Counted from the first letter of the stretch, positions 1-9,044 are shown. The stretch is 17,529 bases of DNA from Asterionellopsis glacialis (GCA_014885115.2 WKLE02003215.1:1-17529); one strand, 5' to 3'. Program-made: numbers and translations. Notes: generated from the sequence alone by a model not told the origin.

Positions 1-365
1 AGATTATCGCTACGCTAGTCGTCGGTCTGGCCTTCCTCCCTCAAAATCAAGCACGTGCGAAAGTCGCGCTTGTTGAAACGTGTGCTGTATTTTGATGTAT
101 GCGAGCTCGTAATTAACCTAGACATCTGTAGCTCTGCTCGTTCACCATTAGGTTATGAGTTTTTATCAGCGTCCATTCGCCCGGGAAAATTTTAGAAGAT
201 TTACAAAAAAGTGAGAACAGGAACAGGGACGCAACAAACAACATTAAAAATTGGTTTGGCTTTTTGTTCTTTGTGATTGTAGCGTTGTGTATGAACAAGT
301 TCCACCATCTAATCAATACCACACATCAACATTCTTTCAATATACAGAATTCATAATCTTTCATC
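1..365. promoter_or_regulatory. 5' flank and leader of the DBP10-like helicase gene
   Basis: No coding region is supported here. The stretch contains a perfect 8-bp palindrome GCACGTGC at 51-58 that holds a G-box core (CACGTG), the class of site bound by bHLH/bZIP factors in many eukaryotes. The last 80 bases before the start codon are AT-rich and look like a leader. No clear TATA box is evident, and regulatory function is inferred only from position. Confidence 0.35.
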
Positions 366-3260
366 ATGTCGTCCAAACAAAAGGGAAGTGGGAATGGCTT
401 TCAGGGATTAGGTCTTTCCGACGACGTTTATAAAGGAATTGTTCGTATGGGATTTCGTAATCCAACTCCTGTTCAACGTAAATCATTACCAATAATTTTA
501 ACAGGTGCAGATACTGTTGTTATGGCACGGACAGGATCTGGTAAAACAGCAGCTTTTCTGATTCCTATATTAGAAAAGTTGAATACCGAATTTAACAGCG
601 GTGGAAGTAGCCACAGCAACAATGATGGTTGCAAGGCTGTCATTTTATCGCCCACACGTGAATTATCTATGCAGACACTCAAGGTATTACATAAAATTAG
701 TCATTTTGTTGTAGTCAATGAAACACAAAAAATACGTTCCATTGGTATTCATGGTGGCGAAGGGATGGAAAAACAATTTAATGACTTGGCGTCCAAACCC
801 CACATTATTGTTGCGACACCAGGACGTTTGGCACATCATTTGTCTGAAATTCCAGATTTTGACTTGGGTGGCTGTACAACATGTGTTTTAGATGAGGCTG
901 ATCGATTGATTGAAATGGGTTTTGCGCATCAAATTCGTGAAATTGCCTCCACATTACCCGAACATTGTCAAAAGGTCATGCTAAGTGCCACTATGCCCAA
1001 AATGCTCTTAGAATTTACAAAGTCTGGATTTGCAACCGATCCAGAAGTTGTACGATTAGACAACGAGGCATCTGTGAGTGCTGAATTGCGTGTTGCATTT
1101 GTTACCGTGAGAAGTCATGATAAGGATGCAGCATTTTTACATGTTCTACATCACATTCATCAAGATTTAGAAGAACATGCAGAAAGTCGAACAGGATTGG
1201 TCCTTGTATTTTGTGCAACACGACATCATGTAGAATATGTGACAACCTTATTAAACAATCAAAATGAAGGGACAGCAACAATGATTTATGGTACACTCGA
1301 TCAAGAAGCGCGAAAGCACAATCTTGCAAAATTCAGATCAGGCAAAACACCTGTCCTCGTTGTGACAGATGTGGCAGCTCGTGGTATTGATGTGCCACTT
1401 ATTGACCATGTGGTTCATTACTCCTTCCCACCTAGTGCCAAGTTATTTGTTCATCGATCTGGTCGTGCTGCGCGTGCAGGAAGGATTGGATATTGTTGGT
1501 CATTAGTTGAACCAGATGAAATGCCCTACATGGTAGACTTACATCTATTCTTAGGACGCCGATTATGTACAGGACAACAAAAACGGTCGAGTGAAGACGA
1601 CAACAAAGTTGAGGACAAGAGTGAAATTGTGTATACATTGGATGAAATGACACCAGAAATGGTTCATTATGGATCTGTGCCCGAATCAGTTTTGATTCAT
1701 GAGGTAGATAATTTACGTCGGTTATTAGAATCAGAATTTACTGGATCTCATGAAGCAGAAACTTTGAGAGCCTTGACAAGAGTTTGCAATAACGCCATGA
1801 AACAATACCGAAAAACACGACCCGAAGCGTCAAGGGAGGGTGTACGGCGTGCCAAGGCGATATTAGAAGGTGAAAAGTTAGAAAGTGGACAACGTTTGAA
1901 TAGTGGAGGAGCTATGATCCCGCCTCATCCTCTATTATTGGGTATGGAACGGCGAAGATACCAACAAGACAAAGAAAGTGGAAAGGTAACAAGCGGGTTG
2001 AATGATTTGGATACAATTAAAAAACGCGAGGAATTCCTCATGCAGATGTCCAACTTCCGCCCAAAAGAAACTATCTTTGAAGCTTTTGCTACCGGAGGTG
2101 GGAAAGATGTGGGTGTCGTGAGTCACATTGATAAGGGGCGTACTTCAGGAGCAAAGGGTAAACACGATAATAGTGCAGCACTATCAGCCATGAAAAATAT
2201 GAGACGTCAAATGAAATTGGCACGAAACAAGGGTGCTGTTATGGTTGTGGCTGGTAGCTCCAATGCAAGAGAAATGAATGGCGACGAAGATGATGGAGCT
2301 AACACAGACGAAGAAGACATTGCTGTCAGAGAAGCTAGAACAACGAAAAAGCAGAGGTCTACAGGCCAAGTTACAGCACCCCCGGCTGTGGAAGGAAAGC
2401 GACGAATGTCTAAAGCCGAGAGAAAGCGTCTTAAAAAGAAACAAGAATCTTCATCTTCCTCTACTGGAAGAACTCAAGAAGTGACAGGTGGGGAGCAGCT
2501 CACAACTACGACAAAGGCGAAGAACAAACGCGGAGGAGACTTTCGTGATGAAGCATTCTTTATTGACAATAATATTTCGGAGCGCGATCTACATGTCGAG
2601 GCAGCTATGCAACCATCATCTGCATCCAATCAAAAGGGAAGCGCAGCTGCAGCATTCCGTTTGGAAGAAGCAATGATGGATGTAGTTGGAGATGAAAATG
2701 CCGATCTTGTTCAGAAACAACGAATGATGCGCTGGGACAAGTCTAAGCGAAAATACGTCCAGACAACAGTAGGTTCTGAGTTGAGCGGTGATAGCAAGAG
2801 TAAAAAACTTCGCCTTGAAAGTGGCCAACTTGTTAAGAGTGACAAAATGAAATTGGGTGAAATGTACGATAGGTGGCAAAAGAAAACCAATAGGAGTGTC
2901 GGTAGAACGGGTGTCTTTGATGACGATGACATTGCTGAATTTAATGACGCTGATGACACAACTGACACCGGTAAGCGACGTGGTGGCGGTAAGCAAAAGG
3001 GCGGTAAGAAGAATGCCAAGGGCAGGAAGGATAAGGGTGATGAAATCAAGTCAGTTGTAGAAATTCGAAAGGAACGCGAACAGAAACAAGACATGAAGCT
3101 CAAGAACATGAAGAAGGCCGACAGAAGAAGAGTATCTGGACGCGGAAACAACAGCCAGAGTGGCGATAGAGATTCTATCAAAGGGTTCCAAGGGAAGAAG
3201 AAAGGCCCTTCCGGTAGATGGGCTAGCAACACAGGGGGCGGGAACCGAAAGAAAAGATAA
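366..3260 (+). CDS. DBP10: DBP10/DDX54-type DEAD-box ATP-dependent RNA helicase
   Basis: A 964-residue nucleolar-type RNA helicase, expected to unwind or remodel pre-rRNA during 60S ribosomal subunit assembly. All helicase motifs are visible in order: Q motif (GFRNPTPVQ, 29-37), motif I (ARTGSGKT, 54-61), Ia (PTREL, 96-100), Ib (TPGR, 151-154), II (DEAD, 176-179), III (SAT, 207-209), IV (VFCATR, 281-286), V (VTDVAARGID, 333-342) and VI (HRSGRAARAG, 363-372). What separates it from other DEAD-box proteins is the long C-terminal half, with the DBP10CT-type segment around residues 785-850 (MRWDKSKRKYV, then GEMYDRWQKKTNRSVG), followed by a very basic Lys/Arg/Gly tail typical of nucleolar proteins. 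Length fits the family. The first ATG has A at -3 and lies only 28 codons before the Q motif, so this start is well supported. It is intronless and converges on the nocturnin-like gene. Confidence 0.95.
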   Translation: MSSKQKGSGNGFQGLGLSDDVYKGIVRMGFRNPTPVQRKSLPIILTGADTVVMARTGSGKTAAFLIPILEKLNTEFNSGGSSHSNNDGCKAVILSPTRELSMQTLKVLHKISHFVVVNETQKIRSIGIHGGEGMEKQFNDLASKPHIIVATPGRLAHHLSEIPDFDLGGCTTCVLDEADRLIEMGFAHQIREIASTLPEHCQKVMLSATMPKMLLEFTKSGFATDPEVVRLDNEASVSAELRVAFVTVRSHDKDAAFLHVLHHIHQDLEEHAESRTGLVLVFCATRHHVEYVTTLLNNQNEGTATMIYGTLDQEARKHNLAKFRSGKTPVLVVTDVAARGIDVPLIDHVVHYSFPPSAKLFVHRSGRAARAGRIGYCWSLVEPDEMPYMVDLHLFLGRRLCTGQQKRSSEDDNKVEDKSEIVYTLDEMTPEMVHYGSVPESVLIHEVDNLRRLLESEFTGSHEAETLRALTRVCNNAMKQYRKTRPEASREGVRRAKAILEGEKLESGQRLNSGGAMIPPHPLLLGMERRRYQQDKESGKVTSGLNDLDTIKKREEFLMQMSNFRPKETIFEAFATGGGKDVGVVSHIDKGRTSGAKGKHDNSAALSAMKNMRRQMKLARNKGAVMVVAGSSNAREMNGDEDDGANTDEEDIAVREARTTKKQRSTGQVTAPPAVEGKRRMSKAERKRLKKKQESSSSSTGRTQEVTGGEQLTTTTKAKNKRGGDFRDEAFFIDNNISERDLHVEAAMQPSSASNQKGSAAAAFRLEEAMMDVVGDENADLVQKQRMMRWDKSKRKYVQTTVGSELSGDSKSKKLRLESGQLVKSDKMKLGEMYDRWQKKTNRSVGRTGVFDDDDIAEFNDADDTTDTGKRRGGGKQKGGKKNAKGRKDKGDEIKSVVEIRKEREQKQDMKLKNMKKADRRRVSGRGNNSQSGDRDSIKGFQGKKKGPSGRWASNTGGGNRKKR

Positions 3261-3485
3261 ACCCAGTTAGACTATAATAGAATTATAGATATTTTTGGAA
3301 GCACTGATCTAGCTCTTTCTATGTTTCAGCTATGTCGCACGCACACACATAGATACTCAATTCAACTAGTAACATTGCAACGTCGCTAAATTCATACTTC
3401 TGCAAGTCGGGCCCGAAAGATTGTATGCTCAGTGTATCACTTCTATTTGCTTACGGTAGCTCTCTCGTCGTATCCCATTATTCCA
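3261..3485. other. short convergent intergenic gap
   Basis: This 225-bp gap separates the stop codons of two converging genes, so it must hold both 3' UTRs and transcript ends. It contains a 10-bp palindrome TCGGGCCCGA at 3407-3416 and a short CA-rich run near 3338-3350. No AATAAA signal is obvious. The tight spacing suggests that the two transcripts overlap at their 3' ends, which is an inference. Confidence 0.4.
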
Positions 3486-5705
3486 TTAATCTGTGTTATC
3501 GCCAAAGTCAAATTTGGCCCCAATCGATAGATGATCTGACGGATAGCGCAATGATGGCAAATACCCATCTGTTGCAATAGCTTCTTCTTCTGGGATACTA
3601 AGAGTATCCGTGCATGTCAGTCCACCATCAGAAGAGTAAAAAATATAATCAATCATACGTTGCACAGTGCTATCGCCTCTCGTTTTCCATGTACTGAACA
3701 AATTGGACGATGAAGACAAGTCTTGCACTGGATATGCTGATCGGTATCGCCCAGTTTGCAATACTCGTTCTACACACCCACCAGGCCCTGTGATGCATGG
3801 TGGATCAGCATTCAAATCTCCCATAATTAGAATAGGGGGCTGTACACTTATTTCATCACCATCGTTTCCGTCAGCCGTAGTCGTAGTACTTGCCAAGTCA
3901 GCCATTTCTTCAACGTATTCTAATAATTCTGATATTTGTGCTTTACGGATAATTTCATTGGTTTCACTTCGTTGCGCCTTGAGATGTGTTACAGCTACAA
4001 CTATAGATTTACCCGAGGCACGGTGTAACAATGTACAAATGATGAAGACTTGTGTCCCTACCTTATATTCTCCCGGGTTGGAACTTACGAGCTCAAATGT
4101 ACGTTTATTGAAAAATAAAGCACAACCATCAGAATACCATCCAAGCCGTATCCCCGGAGCCTTGGGTTTTGGAATAAATATCCCATGGTATCCAAATAAA
4201 CGAAGGACAGGTTTAAAAAATCCACGATATCGATCTACTTCCTCCATAGCAATCAAATCGAACAAGTCGTCATCACCATCACAATTGTCATCCTTGCTGC
4301 CAGAATTGGAACCATCTTGTTGTTTTGGATTTCCAAGGATCACTTCTACGAGTCTCCAACGTCTTTGAGCAAAGTTCAAAACAAGTTCTGGAAAATTAAT
4401 TTGTGTAAAACCTCCAAAATTATTTCCATTGGCCTTCTGTGGATCAGTAGCAAAAGGTGTTTTTGTTTCAGGACCTGATGATAGTCCTTCTGCCAATGCA
4501 TTGAATTGCAATACAGAAAATGTGTTCCTCTTTTTCATTGTCTCTGCTTTATCTTTTCTCCGGGATTCTTCTTTCAAAGCCGCTGATGATGGTTCCCAAT
4601 AGCGTTTATATAAGTCAGCTTTACCATGATTCGATTGTGTATCTTTAACATGGTCAATCTTTTCCAATATTTGATCTTTTGTTTGGATGTCATTCAATAC
4701 TTCATCGGGACGTGCTTGAAGTCGAATCCATTGCAATATTGTTGATTCGCCGACTTTTCCCTCCGTGTGATTCTTGTTGTCTATTTGATCATCATTTTGG
4801 GTATTTGCTAATTTCGATTCTTCATTTCTATTTTCTTGATTCAGCATTGATCTTTTTATTTTGCAAGACGCCGAATCTTCTCCTTCTTCCTCTCCATTGC
4901 TGTTTGTAGGTGCCTTGGTTACATTCTCAAATGCTTCACAACCGAAATCATCAAATACAAGACAATATTCATCGAGGTCTTCATCCTCATCTACATCGAA
5001 ATTATCAAGGTTGATATTCATATGTGAACGATCAAAAGAATTTTCGTCGTCCAAGTATAAATTCCTGTGTCCAGTTGCAATTAATGACCTCTTGGGCTTT
5101 TGTGATCGATAACGATGGTTATGATATTTTGAGTTTGCGTAGTTTACTACCCCAAAAGCAAGAACTGCGGGTAATCTTTTAGCCGTACCACTCGGCGGCA
5201 ATACAGAATGAAATGAAACAAGAATTGTTGAAGTAATATATATATAAATGTAGGAAGAAGCAGGACTTCTATTTGGTAAGCAAGTTCTTTTGCGTGCTTT
5301 CCTGGGACTTTCCGATGAAACGATCATTCGTAGATCCTCTACTGTAGCGAGCAAGAGAGAAACAATAGCTAAGCTTGGATGGATGTGCAGCGATGGTAAA
5401 AAATGTGGATTATTTTGCGAGAATTTGATGACCAATTGCAATGATTGACTGTTCTGGAAGGGTGTTGATTGTGATGTCCAACAAGATCTATGCAAGTGCA
5501 TGCGGAACTTTTTGAACTTTGCTTTCGACACGAATCTTTTTTGAGTCGCTTTTGGGTTGAGCAAGTGTTTGAGGTTTGGGATTGGTGGAGCTATTCCGGT
5601 GTTCTTTTTTCTTCTTCTTTTTCTATACTGCGTCTGTCCCTTCGTCGTAATAGTATAGTTCCAACATACGTAAATTTTAAGTACACCGTACCTGTACAGG
5701 TACAT
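3486..5705 (-). CDS. nocturnin-like endonuclease/exonuclease/phosphatase-family protein
   Basis: The C-terminal half (about residues 394-736 of 739) is a CCR4/nocturnin-type EEP domain. Visible active-site elements are the Asn of QFNALAEG (N402), the Glu of AMEEVD (E489), THLKA (H574), GDLNADP (D630, N632), MIDYIFY (D686) and YPSDHLS (S723-D724-H725). Local wording matches nocturnin more closely than CCR4 proper, notably FIPKPKAPG, DGCALFF, FSTWKTR and LPSLRYPSDHLS. Members remove poly(A) or, for animal nocturnin, dephosphorylate NADP(H); which applies here cannot be told. The first 390 residues are unassigned: a basic start, a hydrophobic stretch near 150-190, then an acidic Asp/Glu-rich segment (235-280). 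The true start is uncertain. The longest frame starts at 5705, but ATGs at 5501 and 5327 are equally possible and the first 68 residues look like translated leader. Intronless as read. Confidence is high for the domain and low for the N-terminus. Confidence 0.85.
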   Translation of the reverse strand: MYLYRYGVLKIYVCWNYTITTKGQTQYRKRRRKKNTGIAPPIPNLKHLLNPKATQKRFVSKAKFKKFRMHLHRSCWTSQSTPFQNSQSLQLVIKFSQNNPHFLPSLHIHPSLAIVSLLLATVEDLRMIVSSESPRKARKRTCLPNRSPASSYIYIYITSTILVSFHSVLPPSGTAKRLPAVLAFGVVNYANSKYHNHRYRSQKPKRSLIATGHRNLYLDDENSFDRSHMNINLDNFDVDEDEDLDEYCLVFDDFGCEAFENVTKAPTNSNGEEEGEDSASCKIKRSMLNQENRNEESKLANTQNDDQIDNKNHTEGKVGESTILQWIRLQARPDEVLNDIQTKDQILEKIDHVKDTQSNHGKADLYKRYWEPSSAALKEESRRKDKAETMKKRNTFSVLQFNALAEGLSSGPETKTPFATDPQKANGNNFGGFTQINFPELVLNFAQRRWRLVEVILGNPKQQDGSNSGSKDDNCDGDDDLFDLIAMEEVDRYRGFFKPVLRLFGYHGIFIPKPKAPGIRLGWYSDGCALFFNKRTFELVSSNPGEYKVGTQVFIICTLLHRASGKSIVVAVTHLKAQRSETNEIIRKAQISELLEYVEEMADLASTTTTADGNDGDEISVQPPILIMGDLNADPPCITGPGGCVERVLQTGRYRSAYPVQDLSSSSNLFSTWKTRGDSTVQRMIDYIFYSSDGGLTCTDTLSIPEEEAIATDGYLPSLRYPSDHLSIGAKFDFGDNTD
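5688..5703. repeat. perfect 16-bp palindrome GTACCTGTACAGGTAC
   Basis: The sequence reads identically on both strands. It sits at the extreme 5' end of the longest nocturnin-like frame, overlapping its most upstream ATG, which argues that this ATG lies in regulatory or leader DNA. Its core ACCTGTACAGGT recurs exactly at 7530-7541, and a half copy (ACCTGTACA) lies near 9305-9313. It could be a binding site for a dimeric factor, but this is not shown. Confidence 0.5.
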
Positions 5706-6357
5706 TATACTATTTTCTATTTATTGGCATTTCCAAATGCGAACTCCTCTTGTCACGATGACGTCATACGAAAGCAAGCAGACATCAGAACATTAGACGG
5801 GAAAAAGAAAAAAAGAAAAAGATTAGTGCACCAAATAATGAAAACAAAGCGAGAACAATGAGCTGCAGAAGCCATCAGTTGACTTCCATGTGAGCAATGT
5901 GGGTAGATGTCGGTCACCTTTCCACCCCAAGTCTCCAGTGATATCAATTTCTATTTATTTATGTGTGCAGATTCTGGGTGAGGGTTGAGATGATCTTTCA
6001 GAAACATAGCCTCAAAAAGTGCGCTCTTACGAAGAACAGACAATAACATTGTCGAGAGACGAGAAGTAGAATTAAGGAAACTAAACCTTTGATGGTTTTA
6101 ATATTTTCTGTATATTAATATTGGCGTACTGTATTTGCGGGCTCCTGGAGCATCGACTCACGACTCATTCCTGATATTAGGCTCAGGAACTTCTTTCTTC
6201 TTCTTTGCAAGACTAACTCACATTTTTCGGCACATCATTGAGAACCCTCATAAAAAGCACATTCAAAAGAAAGAAAGCACAGACTTAATCACATCGCATC
6301 AAAGGCACAAGAATTGCTTGAAAAGTAACATAAAAATATAAAACAACAACAAAAACC
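5706..6357. promoter_or_regulatory. divergent intergenic region with CRE palindrome
   Basis: This is the region between the nocturnin-like gene (-) and the secreted-protein gene (+), so it probably carries both promoters. The clearest element is the CRE at 5758-5767, listed separately. An AT-rich stretch around 6096-6122 and an A-rich, ACAA-repeat leader directly before the ATG at 6358 fit a promoter and 5' UTR for the rightward gene. No coding region is supported; the frame at 6135-6341 needs a TTG start and looks like nothing known. Confidence 0.45.
5758..5767. promoter_or_regulatory. perfect CRE-type palindrome ATGACGTCAT
   Basis: TGACGTCA is the canonical bZIP/CREB site. In diatoms, TGACGT/ACGTCA half-sites have been described as CO2/cAMP-responsive elements upstream of carbonic anhydrase genes. 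Here the full palindrome lies 53 bp upstream of the longest nocturnin-like frame and 590 bp upstream of the secreted-protein gene. The match is exact; its use as a regulatory site is inference. Confidence 0.45.
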
Positions 6358-7167
6358 ATGTATTGTGTAAGTCTCACGTCAATTTTCATAGCAATACTTA
6401 TATTGCCCAGTAATGTGCATGCATCACACCCAAGATTTGAAGGGTCAGGAAATTGTAGTGCTGCACCATGCATCTCCCATAAAGAATTTTGCGGTACTAC
6501 CAATATGTGTTACCCATATTCTTGTTCCAATTGGTACAAATACGGACCACCTGAATACACAGGACATGATGGTACCTCCGCCATTATCGTTGATACAAGT
6601 TTATGGGATAGCGAGGAGTTTCGCAGTGACAGTATTAATGCCAATGATTTTTCAAAATATTCGGTTTCCAAACTGTCATGTAGGGAAGAGGATATGCCTG
6701 AATACCTTGAAGTTGTAGGAGTCACATATGGATGCACTGGGATAGTGGGTTCACCTCCTGATCCTGTGCGTGGTATGGCACTATATCAAAACTTCACTCG
6801 TTCATGTCATGCTACGAATGGTGAAAATCATTTCGCGTGTTATGAAATGTCTCTGGACACAGATTATACAGAATTGAGAAAGGATGTGGAAACAGCAAAG
6901 AAGCAAAATATGCTCGACTGTTCAAAATATAACACCACAGCGAATTTCTTCTATCAAGTATATTTGAAAAGTATAGGAGGCGTATATACTGGATCCTCTA
7001 GTCAAGTATTTGATGAAAATCTTGCTCAGACATCGATGTATTCGTACTTGGAGACCATCAATACAGATGAGGGTAGTTCTGCTCCTGCCACTACTACTGA
7101 GGTATCGAGCTTGGTGAAACAGTGGGTCTATTTTTGTTTTTCTGCTATTGCAGTGATCTTTATGTAG
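6358..7167 (+). CDS. secreted cysteine-rich protein with signal peptide and GPI-anchor-like C-terminus
   Basis: The 269-residue product is not recognised as a known family. Residues 1-22 form a classic signal peptide (short N-region, hydrophobic SIFIAILILP, likely cleavage after VHA). The mature part has ten cysteines at 33, 38, 45, 51, 56, 108, 126, 150, 161 and 188, five of them clustered in the first 35 mature residues. There are N-glycosylation sequons at N32 (NCS), N145 (NFT) and N192 (NTT). The end fits a GPI signal: a small-residue linker (GSSAPATTT, 239-247) followed by a hydrophobic tail to the last residue with no cytoplasmic part. Alternatively the tail is a single transmembrane anchor. 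An extracellular or cell-surface protein stabilised by disulfides is the best reading; the specific role is unknown. The start is supported by the signal peptide and the leader ACAACAACAAAAACC just before the ATG. Confidence 0.75.
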   Translation: MYCVSLTSIFIAILILPSNVHASHPRFEGSGNCSAAPCISHKEFCGTTNMCYPYSCSNWYKYGPPEYTGHDGTSAIIVDTSLWDSEEFRSDSINANDFSKYSVSKLSCREEDMPEYLEVVGVTYGCTGIVGSPPDPVRGMALYQNFTRSCHATNGENHFACYEMSLDTDYTELRKDVETAKKQNMLDCSKYNTTANFFYQVYLKSIGGVYTGSSSQVFDENLAQTSMYSYLETINTDEGSSAPATTTEVSSLVKQWVYFCFSAIAVIFM

Positions 7168-7323
7168 CGAGATTCTTTTCCAGTGTTGACGAAAGTAGAA
7201 AGTTATTTGTTTCGTTAGAAATGTTAGATTCTCGCTCGAGTACTGCTCAATATAATCCAAAATTTAAGTTTTTTGCTGTGTACATGTAGATACTTGTTGG
7301 TTGCCGGACATTTTTTAATTATG

Positions 7324-7340
7324 AAAAAAAAAAAAAAAAA
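7324..7340 (+). repeat. homopolymer of 17 A
   Basis: An uninterrupted A17 tract lies 157 bp after the stop of the intronless secreted-protein gene. It may be simple slippage DNA. A processed-transcript insertion would also leave such a tract, but no flanking target duplication was found. Confidence 0.6.
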
Positions 7341-7529
7341 CATTGCACTAGTGTGTACTCTGTCTTCGGAATTGCAAACCTTTGTTTAGTGTTCTATTGT
7401 AGGGTAGGTCCTACTTTTCAACATACCATTACGGGAAGGAGAATCTAGTTGGCATTGAGAGCTACTTATTATACAGTCGATAACAGTACAGCAAATATCA
7501 AGAAAATGGTACGCTGTATTGAACAAAAA

Positions 7530-7541
7530 ACCTGTACAGGT
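7530..7541. repeat. second copy of palindrome ACCTGTACAGGT
   Basis: A perfect 12-bp palindrome identical to the core of the 16-bp palindrome at 5688-5703. The two are 1.84 kb apart, flanking the secreted-protein gene on both sides. Confidence 0.5.
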
Positions 7542-7999
7542 AGTCAAGACACTTTAAATATATCCATTCTCATTGGCATTTTTTGTAGCGATGTTCCCAA
7601 TCCTGAGTGTTTCAGATCATGATATTTCTTTTCATTAATGACACCATATTACTGAAAAAGCGAAGAGAGCTTGTGACTTCCGTAATATGAAGAATTCTTT
7701 TGATGAAGTTTTTCAATTTTTCCATAAGCTGTGCCACAAGCTCCTATTGCTTGACAACATTCGCCAAAGTCGAGGAAACAACCTACCATTGCATTGCCCT
7801 GAAAAGGTGGGCAGTAATTAAACCACGAATCAGTTACGAGCCACGGTTATTCGACATCCCCATGGATCTTTCTTAGGTAGAAGCATTTTGTGTGAAAACG
7901 AAGAACTACAACCACTGCTACTTCTGTATTTCTTTCATGCCCGGTAGCGTATGCATTGAGGACAGAACGGGTAAGGTTCCTAATCCAGAAAAAACTATT

Positions 8000-9044
8000 C
8001 TACCCATTCTTCATAATCTCTTGTTCTTCCCGACTACGGAGTTGCTCTAACCAAATCTCGATTGGTCTCGTATAAGTACCTCCAATAGAAAGGGGTACTT
8101 TATCTGACGAAATGCCACACTCTTCAAGTGCCTCCAATCCTGTAAAAGAATTTATTCGGACACGCATATCCTTTGGTACCACAAACATCAACACTGGTTC
8201 TACAATGGAATTAGGCAAAAACCAAATATCTGAACATGGACGTTGCAAAGCCTTCAGCCTTACAGGAATAACGTCGAGAGTCATTGTAGTTGACTTCTTC
8301 GTATAAAGTCTATCAATATCCTCCATGCGACTCGTACCAGTGTTGGTGATCAAGACAAAGCCTTTCTTTTGATACTTTACATCTTGAGAGACGACGTGAT
8401 AAATATAGAAAACGACACGAAGTAAACTGTCACGATGATATAATTTTGGATTTGCCCTTCGTTTTTCATGATATACAACAGCTCTACCATGAGAATCTTC
8501 AGGGAGTATCTCGATAAAGCCTGTCGACAGTGTATCAAAATCATCTTGTAAAGCTCCATCAATTGTCATCGGAAGAAATGCCTTATCCTGGAAAAGTTGC
8601 ACTCTCCATGTCCAATATATTACTAGATTCCTTGCTGCAGCCTGCTCATTAGAAGTAGAATTCAATTGATAAATCAAATATGAGATCCGATTGTATCGCG
8701 AAACAATACGAAGATGAAAAGAGGCGTAAACCGAAACTTACTGCGGTGTTGAAGTTGTGTTTACGTAAAAACTTGAGAGAGCCAGATTCACTTTCGACTA
8801 GTTCTGGAGCTAGTATAAGTGCCCTTTCATAATCTTGCCTATCTTCCAATGACATGCTGTGAATTTCTTTCTCCATTTGCGACAAGTACATATGTCGGTC
8901 TTCTTCGTTCGAGATAGATGAGCACTGTTCGGCGCCCTTTCTTTCATCGTCGATTTGTTTCCGTTCAGCATCTGTTAGCACAGCATGTTCTCTTTGTCTA
9001 TCTTCGTCTGTGAAGCGCGGAGCGGTATGAGAAAAAGATGTCAT
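8000..9044 (-). CDS. CRAL-TRIO (SEC14-like) lipid-binding protein, two exons
   Basis: Exon 1 runs 9044 to 8742 and exon 2 runs 8641 to 8000, giving 314 residues. The junction falls inside a conserved region: FLRKHNFNTA joins AAARNLVIYWTWR, restoring the typical run of FLR..N..AA...LV.YW.WR seen in CRAL-TRIO proteins. Further family features are FLPMTIDGAL (122-131), the sheet HGRAVVY (152-158), a long helix-sheet stretch ending GFVLITNTG (195-203), PVRLKALQ (227-233) and the closing VPLSIGG (283-289). The first 90 residues are polar and charged (Asp/Glu/Arg-rich). Such proteins bind phosphoinositides, other lipids or hydrophobic molecules in a closed pocket and act at membranes; the ligand cannot be predicted here. 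No membrane segment or signal peptide is visible. The family is expanded in diatoms, as I recall it. Confidence 0.75.
8642..8741 (-). other. spliceosomal intron, 100 nt, phase 0
   Basis: On the minus strand it begins GTAAGT after GCA and ends AATGAGCAG before GCT. Both ends lie on codon boundaries. Read without splicing, the frame meets a stop at 8649-8651, within the intron, so retention would truncate the protein after about 130 residues. The GT-AG ends and restored homology make this intron well supported. Confidence 0.8.

Larger units (their letters stand above)
7168..7999. other. intergenic region between convergent genes
   Basis: These 830 bp hold the 3' ends of the secreted-protein gene (+) and the CRAL-TRIO gene (-). 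Visible items are a run of 17 A at 7324-7340 and the ACCTGTACAGGT palindrome at 7530-7541. No open frame or RNA gene is convincing on either strand. Confidence 0.4.

Noticed and set aside
2711..3232. 173-codon frame antisense to the helicase tail
   Set aside because: It mirrors a Lys/Arg/Gly-rich coding tail and gives a Ser/Leu/Phe-rich product without motifs; this is a typical shadow frame.
6135..6341. 68-codon frame before the secreted-protein gene
   Set aside because: It requires a TTG start and ends just before a well-supported signal-peptide gene; it is probably leader DNA.
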